Shown here piece by piece: positions 14,259 through 19,409 of a stretch of DNA of 19,409 bases (the first letter of the stretch is position 1; each line of letters begins with the position of its first letter). The translations under genes were made by a program, and so were the position numbers. The stretch comes from an uncultured Lachnospiraceae bacterium (GTDB taxonomy: Bacteria > Bacillota > Clostridia > Lachnospirales > Lachnospiraceae). Location of the stretch: assembly GCA_902796695.1 (NCBI GenBank), contig CADBQE010000112.1:1-19409 (forward strand). Reading direction: 5' to 3'. The notes under the pieces are model-generated. The model saw only the letters and a list, made by a program, of their open reading frames with translations, was not told the DNA's origin and ran no database searches.

Positions 14259-16096
14259 AACTGACCCGCTGCTCGATTTATCAGTTCGGGAAACTGAAAG
14301 AAAAAGAATTTGACTTCTCCGACGGGATCAACCTGATCCGCGGCCGCAACGAAAGCGGCAAAACCACGCTGCACGCCGCCCTGGCCGCCCTGTTTTTCGG
14401 CGCGGAAAAAGGGCGGGGCCGCGCCGCCAAGGACAGCATCTACCGGGCCAACGTGCCCTGGTCGGACCCCGGGCTTTACGGCGGCCTTCTGGAATGGGAA
14501 CGGGACGGCCGGCAGTTCAAGGTGGAGCGGGACTTCGCCAAAACGCCGCCGCGTACCTCCGTCTGGGAAAAAACCGAAGGCGGGATGCGGGAAATCTCCC
14601 CGGCGGACCTGCCCTCACCGCCCTCCCTGTCCCCCTATCTTTATTTCAACACACTCTCCTTCCGGCAGCACAGCGCCGCCGTGGAGGGCTCCTCTCTGGC
14701 CGATGAGCTCCGCAGCCATATCATCAATCTGCAGGGCAGCGGCAGCGAAACCATCGATATCAGCGCCGCGCTCGGGATCCTGAAGGAAAAGCGCCGTGCC
14801 CTCCGGAAGCAGCTGCAGCCGGAAGCCGCCGCGCGGATGACGGCCGTGCGCCGCCGTCTGGAGGAAGCCCGCCGGGCCGATTTTTCCGCCTCCGCGGAAG
14901 ACTGGGACGAGGAAAAAGAACGGCTGGCCGATCAGGAAGCGCGTGCGCGCCGCCTGGCCGAGGAACGCACCCGCATCAGCCGCGATCTGGAAGCCCGGCA
15001 CGCTCTCTTAAAGGACCACGGCCTGGACGATCCGGAAGACGTGGAAAAAGACCTGAAAAGAGCCTCCGTCACCGCGGAAGCTCTGGCCAACTATGAAGAA
15101 TCCTACGCCGGAAAGCTTTATTCCCCGGCGGTTATCAAGACGATCTCGTTCCTGACGCTGCCGGTCATGCTGCTCTTTTTCTGGCTGGTGGTCAACTCCG
15201 TGCAGACGCAGCACTACAGCGTCGCGGTCATCGCCTCCCTCGGCTTCTTCTTCTCCCTGCTGGCCTCCATCCGCTTCTCCCGCAGACAGGATGCCCTGGC
15301 CGCGGCGGAAAAAGACCGGAAGATCCTGCTCAGCCTGCTGGACAGATACATGCCCGGCCATGAACCGGCCGGAACCGCACAGGAAGCCGCCGAACTGAAG
15401 GACTACCTGGGCAAAGTATCCGATGCCTTTACCTACCTGGAAAAGCGCGAGGCCTCCGTGCAGGAAAAGACCGAGGAGCTGTCCCGGATTCTGGGCGAAA
15501 GCCAGGCCATCAGCCGCAGCCTGGAAGAAAACCTGTCCCTCCGCATGGAGCGGGAACGCTGGGAAGACGGCGTCCGCCGGCTTCGGGAAGAAGAATCGTC
15601 TCTGGAAGCCGTGCTGGAGAATAACCGGGCGTTGGAGGAAGAGATCGCCGCCCTGGACCTGGCCATGGATACGTTAACGGAGCTGGCCGCCCGCTCCGCC
15701 GATGATTTCGGAGCCCCCCTGACCGCCACCGCCTCCTCCATCTTCCGGGAAATTACCGGCGGCCGCTATCAGGGCGTCCGCGTCAACAGCAGCCTGCAGC
15801 TTCTGGCCGAGCAGGATCATCAGCTCATTCCTCCGGAAGCGCTCTCCGGCGGCACCATGGAACAGCTTTACTTCTCTTTCCGCATGGCCATGATCCGTCT
15901 CCTCTGGCCGGACGAGCCCATGCCCCTGTTTTTCGACGAAAGCTTTGCCTACTATGACGAGGAGCGCCTCGGCGCTCTCCTGACCTGGCTTCATGCCAAT
16001 CACCGCGGCCAGGTCTTCCTGTTCAGCTGCCGCGACCGGGAAGAAACACTGATGCGGGACCGGGAGATCCCCTTCCGGGAGATAGCTCTGGACTGA
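14255..16096 (+). CDS. YhaN/SbcC-like ABC-type ATPase with central membrane hairpin
   Basis: A 613-residue SMC/Rad50-like ATPase, partner of the upstream nuclease. It starts at GTG 14255 with an AGGAGG ribosome site and overlaps the stop of its partner. Walker A is GRNESGKTT (30-38). The ABC signature LSGGTMEQLYFSFRMA (530-545) and Walker B MPLFFDESF (556-564) lie at the C-terminus. Charged coiled-coil-like stretches span about 176-275 and 345-475. Between them are two hydrophobic segments (about 296-314 and 321-339), a membrane hairpin where Rad50/SbcC has its zinc-hook CxxC; no CxxC is present. This agrees with YhaN-like proteins, some of which are membrane associated, but the protein is shorter than typical YhaN (above 900 residues). 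Confidence 0.88.
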   Translation: MKLTRCSIYQFGKLKEKEFDFSDGINLIRGRNESGKTTLHAALAALFFGAEKGRGRAAKDSIYRANVPWSDPGLYGGLLEWERDGRQFKVERDFAKTPPRTSVWEKTEGGMREISPADLPSPPSLSPYLYFNTLSFRQHSAAVEGSSLADELRSHIINLQGSGSETIDISAALGILKEKRRALRKQLQPEAAARMTAVRRRLEEARRADFSASAEDWDEEKERLADQEARARRLAEERTRISRDLEARHALLKDHGLDDPEDVEKDLKRASVTAEALANYEESYAGKLYSPAVIKTISFLTLPVMLLFFWLVVNSVQTQHYSVAVIASLGFFFSLLASIRFSRRQDALAAAEKDRKILLSLLDRYMPGHEPAGTAQEAAELKDYLGKVSDAFTYLEKREASVQEKTEELSRILGESQAISRSLEENLSLRMERERWEDGVRRLREEESSLEAVLENNRALEEEIAALDLAMDTLTELAARSADDFGAPLTATASSIFREITGGRYQGVRVNSSLQLLAEQDHQLIPPEALSGGTMEQLYFSFRMAMIRLLWPDEPMPLFFDESFAYYDEERLGALLTWLHANHRGQVFLFSCRDREETLMRDREIPFREIALD

Positions 16097-16106
16097 CACA
16101 GACATC

Positions 16107-16131
16107 AAAAAGGAGGCCCTGCCGGGCCTCC
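16107..16131 (-). terminator. Intrinsic terminator of the Cys/His-cluster lipoprotein gene
   Basis: Arms GGAGGCCC (16112-16119) and GGGCCTCC (16124-16131) enclose a 4-base loop; on the minus strand the stem is followed by TTTTT (16111-16107). It lies between converging genes. On the plus strand there is no T-run, so termination of the YhaN-like transcript is less certain. Confidence 0.82.
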
Positions 16132-16160
16132 GGAACTCCCCAATGTCTCCGCGGACGAAG

Positions 16161-17513
16161 TCACTCCCACAGATCCATCTCCGGATAATTATATTCGTGC
16201 AGGGTGATGTTCCCGCTTCCGAAATCGCTTTTTTCAATATAGTAATCCGGCCGGGTGGCAGAACCGTCTTTCACCAGCAGAATACGGTCTTCCGTCTCGC
16301 CGAAAATATAGTCTCCGTACCGGGTCAGTTCTCTGTCGAAAGACAGACCGCACTCTCCCAGAGGCCGGTAATTCCAGTCATAAAACCGGATCACCACTTC
16401 GGGGATCACACCGTCCGAGAGTTCCTGATATTCATAGGTGTCCCAGACGGCAAGACAGTCCGGAAGCGCAGAGAGAGACACTCTTGTTCTGATCCCCGTA
16501 TCGAACAGCGGTGTTCCCGTCTCCGTCCGATAATCCCACTGTTTTACGATGCCTTCTTCCACAATGAAAGCGGTTTCTGCCCCAAAATACCCGGACAGCA
16601 GCGGACGGTCGCCTATATAGGCAATCCTGTTTTCTGCCGGATCCCACGCATACAGGCTTAAGCGTATTCCTTCCCTGTCAGCGCCCGGATCATGGTTCTG
16701 ATCGACATACTGGATTATGATTTTTTCTCCATCGCTGCCGATAACCGATCCGTTTGAAAACCCTTCCGCAGGGAACTGTATTGATCCGGCCGTTTCTGCA
16801 AATATCCCCGGATGGTCCAGGTTTGTATACCGGTGGGAATACTCGACGTTCCCGTCTTCCCCGACTTTCTTAAATATTCCTTCTATATAACCATCGGTGA
16901 CGGTCAGCGACCCGTATCCGGTTATGTTCTCATTCCTGTCCCAGCAGCAGCCTGCCAACTGTTTATTTCTTCCGTCCGGGTCCATCCGCCAGAGTTCGGC
17001 AGGAAGTCTCTCAAAAGATTCCCTTCCGTCTCCTCGCGTCACCTTGGACATTTGCCCGCTTTTGATATAGTATAGTTTTCCTTTGTAATAACCCAATACA
17101 GAGGCAGAATCGTCCAGATAAGCATCACAGGATTCATCCGAGTGAGGGCAGTCAACCCGGCTGCACAGTTTGATGAATTGGTCTGACTGTTTGTCGCAGT
17201 ACAGGACGTACGTTCCGTTTTTTTCACGAACAACACAGTAAATGCCCGATTCCGAAAGCGTAAAGCAGCGGTTCAGGCCGTTTCTGTATACGGAAACTCG
17301 TTTGTCGGAGATCCACGAAGGAATGGGCCGGGAAGCGGCTGTCTCTGCCTCATTTCCCGTCACCCCGGTGTATTCTTCTGCTGTACCCGACGCCTGTGTT
17401 ACAGTGATTGCCGAGGGGGAGGAAGAGGAGAAATGCGGAACACCCCGGGAAGCACAGGACGAGAGCACTATCACCGCAGCCAGAACAGCCAGAGTCAGCC
17501 ATTTATTCTTCAT
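16161..17513 (-). CDS. Lipoprotein of unknown function with C-x4-C-x-H-x4-C cluster
   Basis: A 450-residue lipoprotein. The start at 17513 is chosen over the upstream codon at 17564 because an AGGAGG ribosome site lies 8 bases before it and the signal peptide MKNKWLTLAVLAAVIVLSSC (lipobox LSSC, Cys20) begins there. Residues 21-65 are a Ser/Thr-rich linker. Near 83-132 comes GIYCVVREKNGTYVLYC, then IKLCSRVDCPHSDESCDAY, a C117-x4-C122-x-H124-x4-C129 cluster. I recall this cluster from many Clostridia lipoproteins of unknown function. The rest, about 130-445, has repeating strand-turn-strand segments with Trp/Tyr that suggest a beta-propeller. It is a single-gene transcript between its own promoter and the terminator at 16107-16131. 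Function not known; a surface sensor or binding protein is a guess. Confidence 0.8.
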   Translation of the reverse strand: MKNKWLTLAVLAAVIVLSSCASRGVPHFSSSSPSAITVTQASGTAEEYTGVTGNEAETAASRPIPSWISDKRVSVYRNGLNRCFTLSESGIYCVVREKNGTYVLYCDKQSDQFIKLCSRVDCPHSDESCDAYLDDSASVLGYYKGKLYYIKSGQMSKVTRGDGRESFERLPAELWRMDPDGRNKQLAGCCWDRNENITGYGSLTVTDGYIEGIFKKVGEDGNVEYSHRYTNLDHPGIFAETAGSIQFPAEGFSNGSVIGSDGEKIIIQYVDQNHDPGADREGIRLSLYAWDPAENRIAYIGDRPLLSGYFGAETAFIVEEGIVKQWDYRTETGTPLFDTGIRTRVSLSALPDCLAVWDTYEYQELSDGVIPEVVIRFYDWNYRPLGECGLSFDRELTRYGDYIFGETEDRILLVKDGSATRPDYYIEKSDFGSGNITLHEYNYPEMDLWE

Positions 17514-17589
17514 TTCAATATCCTCCTGTCTCAATTCTTCTCTTTTTTGTTTGATCACGATCATTATTCATGATTTGCTTTGTATTTTA

Positions 17590-17618
17590 TAAATAGCACA
17601 GATTCTTTCATGTTTCAA
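17590..17618 (-). promoter_or_regulatory. Predicted promoter of the Cys/His-cluster lipoprotein gene
   Basis: On the minus strand TTGAAA (17618-17613) and TATTTA (17595-17590) are 17 bases apart in an AT-rich stretch. The start would be near 17583, giving a leader of about 70 bases that contains the small dyad TGATC-AC-GATCA (17552-17563). Confidence 0.6.
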
Positions 17619-17676
17619 TAAAAATGTGCTGAAATGCCTGTTTTTTTGTGTTAAAGTGCTGATCCTCCCGGTGTAT

Positions 17677-17748
17677 AAAAAAAGAACCCGTGAAAACGAT
17701 CCGGCCGTTATTTCACTGGTTCTTATGGCTGTTATTTCACGGGTTCTT
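17677..17748 (-). terminator. Intrinsic terminator with duplicated 5' arm, after the DUF1295-like gene
   Basis: On the minus strand the 3' arm TTTCACGGGTTCTT (17695-17682) runs into seven T (17683-17677). Two upstream copies can pair with it: a perfect 14-base copy at 17748-17735 (39-base loop) and a copy with one mismatch at 17724-17711 (15-base loop). Both copies sit in a 24-bp direct repeat, so the arm was duplicated. It starts 15 bases after the stop of the membrane protein gene. Confidence 0.8.
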
Positions 17749-17763
17749 ATCCGTCCCTGTTTC

Positions 17764-18567
17764 TCAGGGCTCTTCTTTTTCCTCCCACCGGACATTCTTC
17801 GGCATGATCAGCGGGATCAGAATGTGCGTGTCTTCCACATATTCGCGGTATTCGGGCAGGAAGCTGTATTTCTTCCGGTCACGGCGGTCCTGGCGCAGGG
17901 CGCTGCGGACAGCCAGAAAGACGGCCGACGCATAGCCAAGCAATGCCATGACCCACTGCAGGCCGGACAGGGCACCGACTCCGCCCAGCAGTACGCCGGT
18001 CCAGAAGATGATGCGTCCCAGCTGAGAGGGGCAGCGGCTCCAGTTGTACAGGCCCTGCATGGGCGGGAGTGAAGGATCCTCCCGGCGCTGTCGGTTTCCC
18101 TGACGGTGCGCCGTCAGGATCACGGCAATACCGGCTGCCATGACGATCAGCGAGACCCAGGACAGAACGCCGTCTTTTCCCACACCGGCGCTGACCCGGT
18201 ACCAGATCGGACTGATCTGCAGCACGGACAGAAGGGCGATCCCCAGCCACATGCACAGGGACACATAGACCGGCGTATCATTTTCGGCCTGCGTTTTTAC
18301 CGGATTTCTGTGCGCATTCTGCAGCAGTTCCGCGAGCGCTGCAAATCCGCCCTGAAACAGGCCGTACAGCAGGCACAGGAGGCAGGTCAGGATGAGGACC
18401 GCCGAGCTTAAGCCCCGGCTTAAGGCAATAATCAGGCTCGTCAGCGCCAGCCCCGCCGCCGCAAGGCCGTTGCCGACCGTGGTAAAATACGTAAACTTGT
18501 AAAAGCCGACCGCGCACAGAGCGGCGGACAGCAGCAGAAGGATCCATGTCAGAGCCGGAAAGATCAT
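17764..18567 (-). CDS. Polytopic membrane protein, DUF1295 / isoprenylcysteine methyltransferase-like
   Basis: A 267-residue integral membrane protein with about six or seven hydrophobic segments (near 4-22, 27-50, 53-78, 100-120, 135-155, 183-202, 203-220). The C-terminal part has the pattern of the DUF1295/steroid 5-alpha-reductase/ICMT group: GLYNWSRCPSQLGRIIFW, where relatives have GLWxYSRHPNYxGE, and LPEYREYVEDTHILIPL near the end. Differences are the Cys in place of His and Gln in place of Asn-Tyr in that motif, so methyltransferase or reductase activity should not be assumed. The start ATG at 18567 has a GGAGG ribosome site. Its promoter overlaps the end of the amidase gene. Substrate and role are unknown. 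Confidence 0.7.
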   Translation of the reverse strand: MIFPALTWILLLLSAALCAVGFYKFTYFTTVGNGLAAAGLALTSLIIALSRGLSSAVLILTCLLCLLYGLFQGGFAALAELLQNAHRNPVKTQAENDTPVYVSLCMWLGIALLSVLQISPIWYRVSAGVGKDGVLSWVSLIVMAAGIAVILTAHRQGNRQRREDPSLPPMQGLYNWSRCPSQLGRIIFWTGVLLGGVGALSGLQWVMALLGYASAVFLAVRSALRQDRRDRKKYSFLPEYREYVEDTHILIPLIMPKNVRWEEKEEP

Positions 18568-18601
18568 ATCGGCCTCCTCTCATCATCATTTCCCTGAAAG
18601 A

Positions 18602-18628
18602 ATAATACAGAACCGTATTCCTTGTCAA
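18602..18628 (-). promoter_or_regulatory. Promoter of the DUF1295-like gene, overlapping the amidase stop
   Basis: A perfect TTGACA -35 (18628-18623) is followed by TATTAT (18607-18602) after 15 bases, a short spacer; TTATTC gives 17. The -35 overlaps the last codons and stop of the amidase gene. No terminator is seen between the two genes, so read-through from the amidase gene is also likely. Confidence 0.6.
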
Positions 18629-19409
18629 CGCCCGAAGTAGGCGTCCAGGCCGTCGGCCATGCCCCGGACCAGCACGTCCTGATACGCCGGATCCAGCAAG
18701 CGCTGCTCATCGGCCGCATTGCTCAGGAAGCCCATTTCGATCAGCCCGCCGGGCACCCGGCTCCAGTTGATGCCGGAATAATGATAGGCCTCCGTCACGC
18801 CCCGGTTGATGCCGCCGGTCGCGCCGCACATATAGGCCAGCAGCGTTTCCGACAGCCGGCGGCTGGCTTCGTACTGGTCCGCGTTGAACTCGCTGTACGG
18901 GTGCTGGCAGAAGATGGCGCTGCCGGTCCAGGACGGATCGCCGCTGTCGCAGTGCAGCCGCAGGAAAGCGTCCGCGCCGGCCTCATTGGCCATCTGAGCC
19001 CGTTCGACATTGCTGATATTCACATCTTCGGAGGTCCGCGTCATGAGGACCCGGTAGCCGCGGGATTCCAGTTCGTCGCGCAGCTTCAGGCCGATCGTCA
19101 GATTGACCACGGACTCCCGGATGCCGGTCGTGACGCCGCGGGTCCCGTCGGCAACTTTATCCTTTGTTTCGGAGGATCCCGGCGCCACCGGTTCCTGTTC
19201 ATGATTGGGCGCGCCCTGATGGCCCGGGTCAATGCAGACTAACGGGGCATCCGCAGCAGGCGGCTCGGTGGCGGGCGGTTCGGTAGCAGGCGGTTCGGTA
19301 GCAGGCGGCTCGGTGGCAGGCGGTTCGGTGGCCGGCGGCTCGGTGGCGGGCGGTTCGGTAGCGGGCGGCTCGGTGGCGGGCGGTTCGGTGACCGGCGGTT
19401 CGGTGACCG
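18625..19409 (-). CDS. N-acetylmuramoyl-L-alanine amidase (Amidase_3), N-terminus outside window
   Basis: The frame runs from the right edge to a TGA at 18627-18625, leaving about 260 visible codons. It cleaves the bond between MurNAc and L-Ala in peptidoglycan and acts outside the cell. The catalytic domain follows a proline-rich linker and begins at LVCIDPGHQG (zinc His), then GTRGVTTGIRESVVNL (zinc Glu), FLRLHCDSGD (zinc His), AYHYSGINWSRVPGGLIEMG (catalytic Glu) and ends at DALDAYFGR-like GLDAYFGR. Upstream, 19261-19409 encodes repeated PPATE/PPVTE pentapeptides, a linker that probably spaces the enzyme from a signal peptide or wall anchor not seen here. A GTG at 19188 is internal and should not be used as a start, since it would remove the first zinc ligand. 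Confidence 0.92.
   Translation of the reverse strand, partial: VTEPPVTEPPATEPPATEPPATEPPATEPPATEPPATEPPATEPPATEPPAADAPLVCIDPGHQGAPNHEQEPVAPGSSETKDKVADGTRGVTTGIRESVVNLTIGLKLRDELESRGYRVLMTRTSEDVNISNVERAQMANEAGADAFLRLHCDSGDPSWTGSAIFCQHPYSEFNADQYEASRRLSETLLAYMCGATGGINRGVTEAYHYSGINWSRVPGGLIEMGFLSNAADEQRLLDPAYQDVLVRGMADGLDAYFGR
19261..19409. repeat. 15-bp tandem repeat array (about 10 units) encoding PPATE linker
   Basis: Nine full 15-bp units and a partial tenth of the form CGGYTCGGTRGCNGG run to the window edge. On the minus strand each encodes P-A/V-T-E-P. C and T alternate at the fourth base in parts of the array, hinting at 30-bp duplications. The true end of the array lies outside the window. 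Confidence 0.93.

Noticed and set aside
17552..17574. TGATC-AC-GATCA dyad as a CRP/FNR-type operator
   Set aside because: It is short, AT-rich and matches neither consensus; it lies within the leader of the lipoprotein gene and could be chance.
19261..19409. CRISPR-like repeat array
   Set aside because: Units are 15 bp with no spacers, and they encode an in-frame PPATE linker.

Overview
The window is GC-rich bacterial DNA with tightly packed genes, strong AGGAGG-type ribosome binding sites and many ATGA/GTGA overlaps. The paired glgC/glgD genes, the CadC-like ArsR regulator, the YhaO/YhaN-type nuclease pair, the lipoproteins with Firmicutes lipoboxes and an anaerobic citrate-lyase-type operon all point to an anaerobic, GC-rich member of the Clostridia. 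Lachnospiraceae or a relative is my guess. The species cannot be read from the sequence. No tRNA, rRNA, CRISPR array, insertion sequence or phage gene was seen, and no gene-free stretch exceeds about 260 bases.

Region 1 (1-6575) is a divergent catabolic cluster. Leftward: an aconitase-family large subunit and small subunit, then citrate-lyase-type acyl carrier protein (citD), beta subunit (citE) and the first 42 residues of the alpha subunit (citF, cut by the window edge). Rightward: a LigI/galactarolactone-isomerase-like amidohydrolase, the lyase-activating ligase citC and a citX-citG fusion. The logic would be: lactone opening, then (de)hydration or isomerisation, then cleavage to acetate plus a 2-oxoacid, with CitC/CitXG building and acetylating the lyase's prosthetic group. 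The substrate is not identified. Citrate/aconitate and mesaconate/citramalate are the obvious known candidates, but the amidohydrolase and unusual substrate-loop residues leave room for another acid. The shared 260-base promoter region carries two 15-bp palindromes of identical design, each centred about 64-65 bp upstream of one predicted start site. This is the best candidate here for something not yet described.

Region 2 (6576-11359) starts with a tandem repeat and a bidirectional terminator. It continues with a leftward operon glgC-glgD-arsR-pepP: ADP-glucose pyrophosphorylase catalytic and partner subunits for glycogen synthesis, a thiol/histidine-rich metal-sensing ArsR repressor translationally coupled to glgD, and Xaa-Pro aminopeptidase.

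Region 3 (11360-16160) holds a leftward lipoprotein that looks like a membrane-anchored trigger-factor/FKBP-type chaperone with a threonine/alanine-rich repeat linker. Divergent from it is a rightward yhaO-yhaN-like (SbcD/SbcC-like) pair whose promoter lies inside inverted repeats. The SbcC-like protein has a two-helix membrane hairpin where a zinc hook would be.

Region 4 (16161-19409) is leftward surface and membrane biology: a lipoprotein with a C-x4-C-x-H-x4-C cluster, a DUF1295/isoprenylcysteine-methyltransferase-like membrane protein behind a terminator with a duplicated arm, and the C-terminal part of an N-acetylmuramoyl-L-alanine amidase with a PPATE-repeat linker running off the window.
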